Origin: Mesorhizobium sp. SARCC-RB16n
GTDB taxonomy: Bacteria > Pseudomonadota > Alphaproteobacteria > Rhizobiales > Rhizobiaceae
Direction of reading: 5' to 3'
Length of the DNA stretch: 64,000 nt
NCBI RefSeq assembly: GCF_008520305.1
Contig: NZ_ML703285.1
Coordinates: forward strand, 100,654 to 164,653
The translations under genes and the position numbers were made by a program. Shown here piece after piece: positions 32,178 through 40,390 of the stretch (positions are counted from its first letter, which is position 1; each line of letters starts with the position of its first letter). The notes beneath the pieces are model-generated. The model saw only the letters and a program-made list of their open reading frames with translations. It had not been told where the DNA came from and searched no databases.

Positions 32178-32554
32178 TGAGCGCCGCTGCAACCGCTCCG
32201 GCGCTGACCTTTGCCTGCAAGGCCGCCGAGGTCGCTGTCGGCAAGCCCAGGATCGTCACCATCGGCCGCATCCGCGTCGGCATCTTCCAGCTCGCGGATG
32301 GCTATGCTGCCCTGCTCAACATCTGCCCGCATCGGGCAGGCCAGCTTTGCGAGGGGCCGATCTCTGGCACCACCAGGCAAACGGACAACACGGAGTTCGT
32401 CTACGAGCGCGCCGGCGAGCTCATTCGTTGCGCCTGGCATGGATGGGAGTTCGACATCCGGTCCGGCAAATGCCTCGTCGACGAGAAGCTCAGGGCGCGC
32501 ACCTTTCCCATTCATGTCGACGGCGACGACATCTATCTCGAAATGCGCCGCTGA
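32177..32554 (+). CDS. Rieske [2Fe-2S] ferredoxin
   Basis: A 125-residue single-domain Rieske protein. The cluster ligands are C50 and H52 (ICPHRAGQL) and C85 and H88 (RCAWHGWEFD), forming the CxH...CxxH pattern. There is no catalytic mononuclear-iron domain and no membrane anchor, so it should be a soluble electron carrier or a small accessory subunit. The stretch between the ligand pairs is long, with an inserted GTTRQTDNTEFVYERAG loop. It is translationally coupled to the amidohydrolase (TGATG) and lies 33 bases before the HD gene, so one of these two enzymes probably receives its electrons. Confidence 0.88.
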   Translation: MSAAATAPALTFACKAAEVAVGKPRIVTIGRIRVGIFQLADGYAALLNICPHRAGQLCEGPISGTTRQTDNTEFVYERAGELIRCAWHGWEFDIRSGKCLVDEKLRARTFPIHVDGDDIYLEMRR

Positions 32555-32587
32555 CGGCCACGTGCCGCAAATCTTGGAGTTTCGACA

Positions 32588-33217
32588 ATGGAAACCGTGA
32601 AGTTCACCCAGATGAAGGATGGCGACGGCGAGGACTATGCCTTCCTGACCGAACACGAAACCGAATATGCCGCCGGCACGGCCGACCGGCTGCTGGCGGC
32701 CATGGTCGAACTCGACAAATCGCTGTCAGGCTACAAGGTGACGCGGCTCGGCCATTCGCTGCAGGCCGCCACGCGCGCCTGGAATGCCGGCGCCGATATC
32801 GACTGGGTGGTGTCGGCGCTGCTGCATGACATCGGCGACGTCTACGCTCCCTACAATCACGACGAATACGCGGCCGCCATCCTGCGTCCCTTCGTGCGCG
32901 AGCAATGCGCCTGGGTAGTGGAAAAGCATGGCGATTTCCAGCTGATCTACTTTGGCGAGCATGTCGGTGCGAACCCACACAAGCGGGACGCGTTCAGGGA
33001 CAACGCCTATTTCGACGACTGCGCCGAGTTCTGCGAGAAATGGGACCAGTCGAGCTTCGATCCGGACTATCCGACACGGCCGCTGAACTTCTTCGCGTCG
33101 TTGGTGCGGGAAGTGTTCGCCCGCAAGAGCCACGATCCCGCCGTCGTCAGGCCCGGAATGCGCATTGCGATGTCGGATGACGCGACCGCCGCCGAGCGGT
33201 CGGGCAGTAGCGCTTGA
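32588..33217 (+). CDS. HD-domain protein, candidate mixed-valent diiron oxygenase
   Basis: A 209-residue HD-domain protein. Potential metal ligands are H56 (RLGHSLQAA), H80-D81 (LLHDIGD), H91 (YNHDEY), H114 (VEKHGDF) and an aspartate near 153-160. This H...HD...H...H...D set can hold two irons. The 24-residue spacing H56-H80 equals that of H34-H58 in the oxygenase PhnZ, and a Tyr (Y49) precedes the first histidine as in that group. HD proteins of this kind are either phosphohydrolases or oxygenases (PhnZ, TmpB, myo-inositol oxygenase). Pairing with a Rieske protein in a non-phosphate operon favours the oxygenase reading, but this is inference. It is the last gene of the operon. Confidence 0.72.
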   Translation: METVKFTQMKDGDGEDYAFLTEHETEYAAGTADRLLAAMVELDKSLSGYKVTRLGHSLQAATRAWNAGADIDWVVSALLHDIGDVYAPYNHDEYAAAILRPFVREQCAWVVEKHGDFQLIYFGEHVGANPHKRDAFRDNAYFDDCAEFCEKWDQSSFDPDYPTRPLNFFASLVREVFARKSHDPAVVRPGMRIAMSDDATAAERSGSSA

Positions 33218-33292
33218 CGAGGCTGAGATATTTTTCCAGGGCCTGAACCCCCCGCTTTGTCCTGCCCGATTTCTCCCTAGAAGGGTGCCCCT

Positions 33293-34831
33293 TCAATTCA
33301 GTGGCGAGCCACCTTCGCGCTTACGGCGCTCCATATAGTCGCGCAGCGCTTCGTCGATGCCGGGATCGATCGGCGGCTGCTCGTATTCGGCGACCATGCG
33401 CTTCCAGACGACATTGGCGCGCTCGCGCGCGGTCACCTGGCCGCGCTCAATCCAGGTGTCGTAATTGTCCCAGTTGGATACCAATGGCGAATAGAAGGCG
33501 CGCTCGTAGCGCTGCATGGTGTGGGCGGCGCCAAAGAAATGCCCGGCCGGGCCGACCTCGCGCACGGCCTCCAGCGCCAGCGTGTCGATGTCAACGACCG
33601 GCGGATCGAAATAGGCCGACATCATCTGCAGCATCTCGGCATCGATAACCAGTTTCTCGAACGATGCCGTCAGGCCACCGCCGAGCCAGCCGGCGGCGTG
33701 CATCACCAGATGGGCGCCGCCCATCAGGCAGCCCCACAGCGACATGGCGCTCTCATAGGCCGCCTGTGCATCGACCGAATTGGCGGCGGTGACGTTGCTG
33801 GACCGGAACGGCACGCCGATCAGGCGGCTGAGCTGGCCGGTGATCTGTGCCGCCTGGGTGTATTCGGGCGTGCCGAAGGCCGGGGCGCCGGTCTTCATGT
33901 CGACATTGGAGGTGAAGCCGCCATACATCACCGGCACGCCGGGTTGCACGATTTGGGTCAGCGCGATGCCGGCCAGCGCCTCGGCATGCTGCTGCGACAG
34001 AGCGCCGGCCAGCGTCACCGGGCTCATCGCACCAGCCAGCGTGAACGGCGTGATGACATTGACCTGTCCGTGTTCAGCCAGCGCAATCAGCCCCTCGGCC
34101 ATCGGCTCATCGAGCTGCAGCGGCGAATTGGTGTTGATGATGCCGGTGAACGAAGGCATCTCCCGGACGAGGTCCTCGCGCGTGGTGCCGAGCGAAATCG
34201 CCACCATCTCCAGCGCGTCGATGGTGCGTCCACGCCCGAGCGCCTGCGGCTGCCAGTTCTTGTCGAGAAGCGTGATCTCGGCATAGTAGAGGTCGAGGTG
34301 ACGGGTGTTCTGGTGCAGGTCGAGCGGCTCGAACGGCCCGCCGCCTTCCTGATGCAGCACGTTGAACGATTGGATCAGCTTGAGGTAGTCGCACATCTCC
34401 GCATAGGTTCCGGGCCGGCGACCGCGATCATTGTCCATGACATAGGCCGGTCCGCCCACCGACGACAGGATGCAATGCCGTCCGCCGACCTTGACGTTCT
34501 TCTCAGGGTTGCGGGCGCGCAGTTCAAACGACGACGGCACCGTGGCTATGCGCTCCATGATCATGGCGCGGTCGAAACGCACGCGCATCTCGCCTTCGTC
34601 GACATCACAGCCCGCCGCGCGATAGAGCTGTCGTGCCCGCGGCTGCAGCACCCGCATGCCGATCTCTTCCAGGATGGTGAGACCCGTCTCGTGGATCGAC
34701 CGCACCTGGTCGGCCGACAGGATCTCGATCGGCGCGTACGGCCGTGTCAGCTGCTTCCAGGGGCGCTGAGCGATGCCGCCGATTTCGCGCTGCGGGCGGC
34801 CGGGTCTGCGACGGGCTGTACTGCGTTCCAT
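33293..34831 (-). CDS. Trimethylamine methyltransferase (MttB/MtgB) family protein, non-pyrrolysine
   Basis: A 512-residue member of the MttB superfamily, whose characterised non-pyrrolysine members (such as MtgB for glycine betaine) move a methyl group from a quaternary amine to a corrinoid protein. The family core is seen in ILSSVGGPAYVMDNDRGRR, EGGGPFEPLDLHQNTRHLDL, the PVMYGGFTSNVDMKTGAPAF stretch and MGGAHLVMHAAGWLGGGLT. There is no in-frame amber codon. Its first 85 bases overlap the end of the upstream flavoprotein gene, which implies tight coupling. No corrinoid protein gene is in the window. Confidence 0.85.
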   Translation of the reverse strand: MERSTARRRPGRPQREIGGIAQRPWKQLTRPYAPIEILSADQVRSIHETGLTILEEIGMRVLQPRARQLYRAAGCDVDEGEMRVRFDRAMIMERIATVPSSFELRARNPEKNVKVGGRHCILSSVGGPAYVMDNDRGRRPGTYAEMCDYLKLIQSFNVLHQEGGGPFEPLDLHQNTRHLDLYYAEITLLDKNWQPQALGRGRTIDALEMVAISLGTTREDLVREMPSFTGIINTNSPLQLDEPMAEGLIALAEHGQVNVITPFTLAGAMSPVTLAGALSQQHAEALAGIALTQIVQPGVPVMYGGFTSNVDMKTGAPAFGTPEYTQAAQITGQLSRLIGVPFRSSNVTAANSVDAQAAYESAMSLWGCLMGGAHLVMHAAGWLGGGLTASFEKLVIDAEMLQMMSAYFDPPVVDIDTLALEAVREVGPAGHFFGAAHTMQRYERAFYSPLVSNWDNYDTWIERGQVTARERANVVWKRMVAEYEQPPIDPGIDEALRDYMERRKREGGSPLN

Positions 34832-36897
34832 GGCTTGGTCCCTGTGGGAAAAACTGGTCGCTCGCGCAGCGGTATTGCTGCCCCTGCCGGCAGGTCGATA
34901 TGGCGGGCGTACTTGTGGCCGGAATGCACCGCGTCGGCGATCGAGGACGGTGCCAGGCAGTCGCCGATCCGCGTGATTGACGGGTTGTTCTCGCGCTTGC
35001 GCGCACTTGCCGCGGAAAGCGCGTCGAACAGCGCCTGTTCGGCGATGCGTCCCGTCACCAGCACCAGCGTGCCGAAGTCGCGGCGCGTGACCCGGCCGGT
35101 GTAGGTGCAGGCGAATTCGGCAACGCCGTTCGCTGCCGACATCAGGCTTTGCGACAAGAGCAGGCCGATGCCGCTTTCCATCAACCGCTTCTGGACGAAG
35201 AACTGCTCGTCGGTCATCTGCGTCCAGCTCGACACCACTGGCAGCGGCGTGGCGATGGTCACCGCGTGGCCGGCAACGCGCAGTTTCTCCGCCAGCGCAC
35301 CGCCCATGAAATAATGCTCGTCGTCATAGACCAGCACCGGACCCGTTACCGGGACTCCGGCGAAGATGTCGTCCGGCGTCAGGATCGACGGCGACGCCTT
35401 GATCCCGACCGGCATCTCGACGCTGGCGCCGACACCGTCGCGCCGCCAGAAGCTGCCGGTCGCCAGCACGACATGGTGGACGCCGAGCGACAGCACGTCC
35501 TCGGCGTCGAGCCGGCTCCCGGGATAGATCTCGACCGATGGCTGCTTGCCGAGCATGTGCAGGCGGTGGTCGCGTACCCGCGCCCATGACGCCAGCCCGG
35601 GCAATGTCGCCTCCCGCGAGACGCGGCCGCCGAGCGCGTTGCCGGCTTCGGCCAGCATCACGCCATAGCCGCGCCGGCCAAGCGTCAGTGCGCATTCGAG
35701 CCCTGCGGGGCCGCCGCCTACCACCAGCACGCGCGCTTCCGAACCCTTGTTGTCGACCTGTTCGGGATGCCAGCCGCGTCGCCATTCCTCGCCGATCGTC
35801 GGGTTCTGGGTACAGCGCAGCGGCACGCTTTCATTGTTGGCCGAGCGGCAGATATTGCAGCCGATGCATTCGCGGATATCGTCCTCGCGTCCCTCGAAGA
35901 TCTTCTTCGGAAGGAACGGGTCGGCGATCGACGGGCGCGCCGCGCCGATGAAATCCTGGATGCCACGCCGGATCTGGCCGACCATGGTGTCCGGCGAGGT
36001 GAAGCGCCCGACGCTGACCACCGGTTTTGTCGTCAGCCCTTTGACGAAGCCGACATACTTTTCCTGAAAACCTTCCGCGCTGAAGCGTGACGATTTGGAA
36101 TCGTTGCCGAGCGAACCGGCAACATTGATGTCCCAGAGATCCGGCAGCTCGGCCAGCATCTCGATGATCTCGCGCCCTTCGCCTTCCGAGGTGATGCCGT
36201 GCGGGCCGTGCAGTTCATCGACCGCCAGCCGCACCGCCACCGCGCATGTCTCGCCCACCGCCTCTTTCGTTTCTTCGATCATTTCGCGCAGCAGCCGCAC
36301 GCGGTTCTGCAAGGCGCCGCCATACTCGTCGGTGCGGCGGTTGGTGCGGCGCGACAGGAACTGGAACGGCAGGTAGTCGTGCCCGGCATAACAGTAGACG
36401 ATGTCGAACCCCGCCCGCCGCGCGCGGATCGCGGCTTCGCGCTGCCAGCGACGGAAATCGCTGATGTCCTGCCGGTCCATGGCGCGCGCGCCGCCGGGCT
36501 GGACGAATTTCGCCGGCTGCGCCGAGGGCGCCAGCAGTGGTTCGCGCGTCAGCCGGTTGTTGGTGTGGGCGCCGCCATGCCACAGCTCGACCGCTGCCAG
36601 GCTGCCATGCGCGTGGATGGCGTCGGCGGTGCGTGCCAGGTCGCGGACATCGTCCTCATCCCACAGCGACAGGAAGCCAAACGGCGAGTCGTCGGAACTT
36701 GGATGGATCGAGCAATATTCCGTCGAGACCACGCCCCAGCCGCCTTCGGCCTTGATGCCGCGCAAGGCCGCGCCACTCTGGGGCTTCTGGTGGCCCATGC
36801 CGGTCGCATGCGGGGTCTGGTAGAAGCGGTTCGGCGCGGTGACGGGCCCGATGCGAACCGGTTCGAACAGGATTTCGTAGCGGGGATTGCAATGCAT
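34747..36897 (-). CDS. TMADH-like Fe-S flavoprotein (N-methylproline/dimethylglycine demethylase type)
   Basis: A 716-residue protein of the trimethylamine dehydrogenase/2,4-dienoyl-CoA reductase family, as in StcD and DgcA, which oxidatively demethylate betaine-derived amines. The N-terminal old-yellow-enzyme barrel binds FMN (residues 1-335). A 4Fe-4S site has C344, C347, C350 and C362 (CIGCNIC...RC). Then comes an FAD/NAD Rossmann part with GGGPAG (394-399) and a second nucleotide-binding domain. The ATG at 36897 is 7 bases from the palindromic operator and lacks an evident ribosome site. It is the first gene of the unit with the MttB-family gene. Confidence 0.85.
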   Translation of the reverse strand: MHCNPRYEILFEPVRIGPVTAPNRFYQTPHATGMGHQKPQSGAALRGIKAEGGWGVVSTEYCSIHPSSDDSPFGFLSLWDEDDVRDLARTADAIHAHGSLAAVELWHGGAHTNNRLTREPLLAPSAQPAKFVQPGGARAMDRQDISDFRRWQREAAIRARRAGFDIVYCYAGHDYLPFQFLSRRTNRRTDEYGGALQNRVRLLREMIEETKEAVGETCAVAVRLAVDELHGPHGITSEGEGREIIEMLAELPDLWDINVAGSLGNDSKSSRFSAEGFQEKYVGFVKGLTTKPVVSVGRFTSPDTMVGQIRRGIQDFIGAARPSIADPFLPKKIFEGREDDIRECIGCNICRSANNESVPLRCTQNPTIGEEWRRGWHPEQVDNKGSEARVLVVGGGPAGLECALTLGRRGYGVMLAEAGNALGGRVSREATLPGLASWARVRDHRLHMLGKQPSVEIYPGSRLDAEDVLSLGVHHVVLATGSFWRRDGVGASVEMPVGIKASPSILTPDDIFAGVPVTGPVLVYDDEHYFMGGALAEKLRVAGHAVTIATPLPVVSSWTQMTDEQFFVQKRLMESGIGLLLSQSLMSAANGVAEFACTYTGRVTRRDFGTLVLVTGRIAEQALFDALSAASARKRENNPSITRIGDCLAPSSIADAVHSGHKYARHIDLPAGAAIPLRERPVFPTGTKPWNAVQPVADPAARSAKSAASLSAPGSS

Positions 36898-36904
36898 TGG
36901 ATCT

Positions 36905-36948
36905 GGTGAATATGCTTGTTGAACGATCGTACAACAAGCATATTCGCC
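36905..36948. promoter_or_regulatory. 44-bp palindromic operator upstream of the demethylase gene (copy 2)
   Basis: Palindrome with 22-base halves and 2 mismatching positions, centred between 36926 and 36927. The inner 24 bases (36915-36938) are CTTGTTGAACGA and TCGTACAACAAG, differing from copy 1 at 21824-21847 in three positions only. The outer arms differ from copy 1 but are again self-complementary. It ends 7 bases before the ATG of the minus-strand demethylase gene. It is the probable target of the BetI-like TetR at 29314-29994. Confidence 0.75.
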
Positions 36949-37073
36949 CTTTGGGCAAAACGCAATCCCAATGCCGCTATGCGCATGCGGCGACGCGCCA
37001 CAGCCGGGCTCGGCGGTCAATCGGCAACCCGAGGGTCGCCATTCTATCACTCCATCGTGACAGGTAGGCTCGT

Positions 37074-37982
37074 TCAGTCAGCTCCGTTCGGATCCAGCAT
37101 CCCAAAGATCGAGACCAGAAGGATGGCGGCAAGGCCGAGGCCGACCTCGACGAGCGTCCCTGTCCGAATCGCCGCGACGGCCGATGCACGGTTGCGGCCG
37201 AGACGCGGCACGAACCAATAGCGGTTGAGGACCGCGGCCGCCGTCATCCCTAGGACAACGACGACCTTTGCCGTCAGCAATGTCCGGTAGGTCGATGACC
37301 AGCCGAGCGGCCAACCGACGATGAATAAACTGTTGCCGATCCCGGACAGGATCGCCAGCGCGACCACCCAGTGGCCGGCTGTCGAGAAGCGGCGGAGGGC
37401 AAGTCCGGCTTCCGCCTTGAATTGCGGCTGGTCGAATCTTGAAAGCACGATCAGCAGCGGCAGCAGCGCGCCGAACCATGCGCCGGCGGAAAGAACGTGC
37501 AGGACATCGTTGAGCGGATGGAGAATGCCTTGCCAGCCATCCTGCATGACGGAGTGTCCGCCAAGCGCGAGGCTGGCCAGCGACAGGGCGGACGCAATTG
37601 CCGTCGCTGCCGGTTTGAGACGGGCGGGAAAGAGTTGCGACAACACCAGGACAACAACAGCCACAAGCTGTGCCAGCCACGCCGTGCCGACGCTCGTGGA
37701 CGTCAAGACATCCGTCAGAATCTGCGTGTCGACGGCATCCGGCCAGCCGTCGCCGATCATCGCGGTCTGGATTGGCAAAGCGAAAGCCGTGCTGACCAAA
37801 GCAAGCCAAACCGCCACAAGGCGAAAAATTGCCAGCCTGTCTGCTACCGACGTTGCCAGGCGTTGTGGCACAAGCGTGGCAAGATAGCCGAAGCTGCCCC
37901 AGAGCATCATCAGCATGGCATCATGAACGAAGCGGCAGGCCATCAGGAGCGTGTCCGGCGTCATGGGGCGGCCGGGTGACAC
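37074..37982 (-). CDS. copD: CopD-family copper resistance membrane protein
   Basis: A polytopic inner-membrane protein of 302 residues with about eight hydrophobic segments. It has the histidine-bearing signature of CopD (HSVMQDGWQGILHPLNDVLH, then VLSAGAWFGALLPLL) and a second conserved helix pair near HWVVALAILSGIGNSLF. It is thought to move copper across the membrane with CopC. It is the last gene of a three-gene operon on this strand, separated from copC by a perfect palindrome. Confidence 0.88.
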   Translation of the reverse strand: MSPGRPMTPDTLLMACRFVHDAMLMMLWGSFGYLATLVPQRLATSVADRLAIFRLVAVWLALVSTAFALPIQTAMIGDGWPDAVDTQILTDVLTSTSVGTAWLAQLVAVVVLVLSQLFPARLKPAATAIASALSLASLALGGHSVMQDGWQGILHPLNDVLHVLSAGAWFGALLPLLIVLSRFDQPQFKAEAGLALRRFSTAGHWVVALAILSGIGNSLFIVGWPLGWSSTYRTLLTAKVVVVLGMTAAAVLNRYWFVPRLGRNRASAVAAIRTGTLVEVGLGLAAILLVSIFGMLDPNGAD

Positions 37983-38018
37983 AACACGAGGAGATTTACC
38001 ATGGGAAGCGGAGCGAAG

Positions 38019-38042
38019 GAGGGGGCACGATCGTGCCCCCTC
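38019..38042. terminator. Perfect 24-bp palindrome between copC and copD
   Basis: GAGGGGGCACGA followed directly by its exact complement, so as RNA it folds into a very GC-rich hairpin. It lies 7 bases after the copC stop and 36 bases before the copD start. No T-run follows on the transcribed strand, so partial termination or mRNA end protection that keeps CopC above CopD is likelier than full termination. A dimeric regulator site is an alternative. Confidence 0.55.
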
Positions 38043-38049
38043 TGATCGA

Positions 38050-38418
38050 TCAGGGCTTCACGGTGAATTTGTAGTCGCCGTGGGTCTTGTGACCGTCCTG
38101 GGAGAGCGCGTGCCACTCAACCTTATAGGTACCGGCGGCAAGCCCGGCGGGCACATTGACCATGTATGTCTTGTCGCCGCCCATCAGCATGGCATTGTCG
38201 GTCTTGACCTCCTTTTTGTCAGGTCCGGTCACCTTCACGCCGGTGAATTTCAGGTTGAGCTCCTCGGAGAATTTGAGGTCGAGTTCCGTGGGGGCTTCTT
38301 TCACGGTTCCGCCGACCGGAGGCTGGGCACCTTCCAGATGAGCGTGGGCAAAGGCAACGCTTGACAGGCCGATGGACGAGAGAGCTACGACCGTGGCAGA
38401 AAAAATGACTTTACGCAT
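38050..38418 (-). CDS. copC: CopC-family periplasmic copper-binding protein
   Basis: A 122-residue secreted protein. The Sec signal peptide is MRKVIFSATVVALSSIGLSS, cut after AFA. The mature protein begins with the Cu(II)-binding histidines HAHLEGAQPP, followed by an Ig-like fold (LDLKFSEELN). The C-terminal YKVEWHALSQDGHKTHGDYKF carries more histidines and the acidic residue of the Cu(II) site. It lacks the Met-rich Cu(I) loop of Pseudomonas CopC, so it probably has a single Cu(II) site. It lies between the DUF2946 gene and copD. Confidence 0.92.
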   Translation of the reverse strand: MRKVIFSATVVALSSIGLSSVAFAHAHLEGAQPPVGGTVKEAPTELDLKFSEELNLKFTGVKVTGPDKKEVKTDNAMLMGGDKTYMVNVPAGLAAGTYKVEWHALSQDGHKTHGDYKFTVKP

Positions 38419-38475
38419 TTGGGTGTTCCTTGTGTTCAGGCAACCTTGGTTGACCTGACGTGAGACGATTTTTTG

Positions 38476-38859
38476 CTATGCAAGGACTGGTTTGGCCCAA
38501 AGGGGAGGCGCACGCGGGCTCAGCGGCTGCAGTTCGCTGCGTCGCACCGGATCAGTTGGCGGGCGCTTGCTGTCGGACGATACCGCAAACCGCAAGGACT
38601 GGCCTGCAACTTGAACCGTTTCAGGAATGATGCCGGTGGACGCGTCGCATCCGAACAGGCAGCAATCGCAGTCGTGGCAGCCATTGTGGGGCGTCCTGGA
38701 GGAGCCGTCGGCGTTCGATGTGCAGATTGCATTACCGAACGCATCAAGGGGCGAGGCGGATGCTTGAATGCCAGCCCACTGCCCTGCCAGGAAGGCTGCT
38801 TGGATCACCAGAGCAATGGCCGTCATCCAAAACGGCGATGTCTTTCGCAGCCTTGGCAT
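38476..38859 (-). CDS. DUF2946-family cysteine-rich protein
   Basis: A 127-residue protein with an N-terminal hydrophobic segment (FWMTAIALVIQAAFLAGQW) that could be an anchor or signal. A cysteine cluster, CHDCDCCLFGC (about residues 61-71), follows. The C-terminal end LSPRAPPLWAKPVLA is Pro-rich. These features fit DUF2946 proteins, often found with CopC/CopD and suspected of metal handling. It is the first gene of the copper operon, 57 bases before copC. No function is proven. Confidence 0.65.
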   Translation of the reverse strand: MPRLRKTSPFWMTAIALVIQAAFLAGQWAGIQASASPLDAFGNAICTSNADGSSRTPHNGCHDCDCCLFGCDASTGIIPETVQVAGQSLRFAVSSDSKRPPTDPVRRSELQPLSPRAPPLWAKPVLA

Positions 38860-39040
38860 CGCCGAGATCGTCCCTTCCGGCTTTCTATATCAGCCACCGT
38901 CGCTGCTGAGCATAGGCGCAGCTTGCGGCAAGGTGAAGCGCTATAGACGAGCAAGTCAGGATGGCAGCGACTTGGCGAAAGGAATCGGCAATCCATACCG
39001 GCTTTGCCGGCCAGTTTTCATGCTCCCGATAATCTGTGGG

Positions 39041-39655
39041 TCAGGCCCGAACCATCTTAGGTTCTTCCATCTGTTCCATCCTCTGGAGAAGGCCATCGAG
39101 GTCCCGCCATGGTTCGTCGGGATCTTCCGGTCCAATGCTGATGCGCAGAATAGCGCCCTGTGCTGTCCATTCATTGACGGTGCGGTCGCCCTTGACCGCC
39201 ATTGGCGCGATCAGGCTGCGGGTGCCGCCCCAGGATGCACCGATGGCGAATATTTTGAGCCCGTTGAGGGCCTCCGTCAGCAAGTGGTCGACACCCGGCT
39301 TAAGCACTATGCTGAAGACGCCGGTGGAGCCCCTAAAAATCCCGAGCCCAGAATTCGTGTCCAGGGCAAGAAGGCAGTGCCGGGTGAAGAACGCGCGCAA
39401 CTGCTGGTGAAAGCAAAAGATTGTGTGCGAACTCTTCGGATATCCGCCCGATATGAGCTACCCGAACGCCCATCGTCTCCAAACCGCGCAAAGCCATCGC
39501 TGCCTCGTCCGGAGAGACGCCGATGCCGAGATCGCGAATGACGACCTTGATTTTTTGCCGGAGGTCCAGATCGGATACCGTGACGGAGCCCAGCAGCAGG
39601 TCCGAATGGCCCCCGATATACTTGGTCAGCGCCTCGACCGCGAAATCCGCGCCTG
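39041..39655 (-). pseudogene. Cystathionine beta-lyase (metC) remnant with frameshift
   Basis: Read on the minus strand from about 39655, one frame gives DFAVEALTKYIGGHSDLLLG, then GVSPDEAAMALRGLETMGVR and SPAVARVLHPALPSCPGHEF. The lysine of LTKYIGGHSD is the PLP attachment site of the Cys/Met metabolism family. Near 39335-39339, at a run of five A on the plus strand, the frame shifts. The protein continues as GSTGVFSIVL, FAIGASWGGTRSL and LRISIGPEDPDEPWRDL to the stop at 39041. The N-terminal half is missing: upstream the sequence becomes the EAL fragment. Clearly nonfunctional. Confidence 0.8.
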
Positions 39656-40291
39656 GCGTTTGGCCGCCCCGTTCCGTACCATCTCGAGCGCCTGTTCGGC
39701 AGATATTGGTGCACTGAACACATAGCCCTGCGCTTCATGGCAACCCTTCTCTCTTACCATTGCCAATTGAGTGGCTGTTTCCACGCCCTCTGCCGTAATT
39801 GTCATCCCCAAATTGCGGCCAAGACCGGCCATGGCCTCCACTATGGCCTCCGGCTCGCGCCGGCCGGCGGGCTGGATGATAAAGCTTCGGTCCAGCTTGA
39901 TCTTGTCGAATGGAAACCGGCTCAGGTAGCTCAACGAGGAAAAGCCAGTCCCAAAGTCATCCATAGCGATGCGCACGCCGAGCCGGCGAAGTTGGTGCAG
40001 GATTTCTAGATTTGCTTCGGTGTCTTGCAACAGCACCGATTCGGTGACTTCCAACTCAAGTCGGCCGGCACTAAGACCACTATAAGAAAGGGCTGAAGCG
40101 ATCGTGAGTGGAAGTGTTGGGCGAATCTGGACGGCGGACAGGTTGACGGCAACCTTGATCTGATCCGGCCAACGGCTTGCCGCGCGGCAAGCCGTGCGCG
40201 TCACCCACTCTCCAATCGCAACGATCTCACCGGTTTCTGCGAGATCAGTGTGGATGGGAAGTAGGCGACCATGCGCCACGCAAGCATGCAT
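39626..40291 (-). pseudogene. EAL-domain c-di-GMP phosphodiesterase remnant
   Basis: Open reading frame of 221 codons matching most of an EAL domain: TGEIVAIGEWVTRTACRAAS, VAVNLSAVQI, LELEVTESVLL, MDDFGTGFSSLSYLSRFPFD, IKLDRSFI, ITAEGVET and AQGYVFSAPISAEQ. The opening ExL (EAL) motif and any sensor domain are gone; homology starts only near 40262. At its 3' end the frame runs about 30 bases into the metC remnant. Because the EAL glutamate that binds the catalytic metal is missing, the product, if made, should be inactive. Confidence 0.75.
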
Positions 40292-40390
40292 TTGTTAATG
40301 GGGTACTATCGCCACCAACCCGCGCAGAAAATTATCGATTATTCGAATGGGAAAGACACGCAAGTGCTTCCGGTCTGTTTAAGGCCTTGC

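Noticed and set aside
33280-33294. GAAGGG-TGC-CCCTTC stem at the end of the MttB-family gene
   Set aside because: Very short loop, overlaps the stop codon and has no T-run; not strong enough to call a terminator.
35538-36909. Large plus-strand frames opposite the demethylase gene
   Set aside because: Typical GC-driven antisense shadows; the minus-strand frame has FMN, Fe-S and FAD motifs in the right order.
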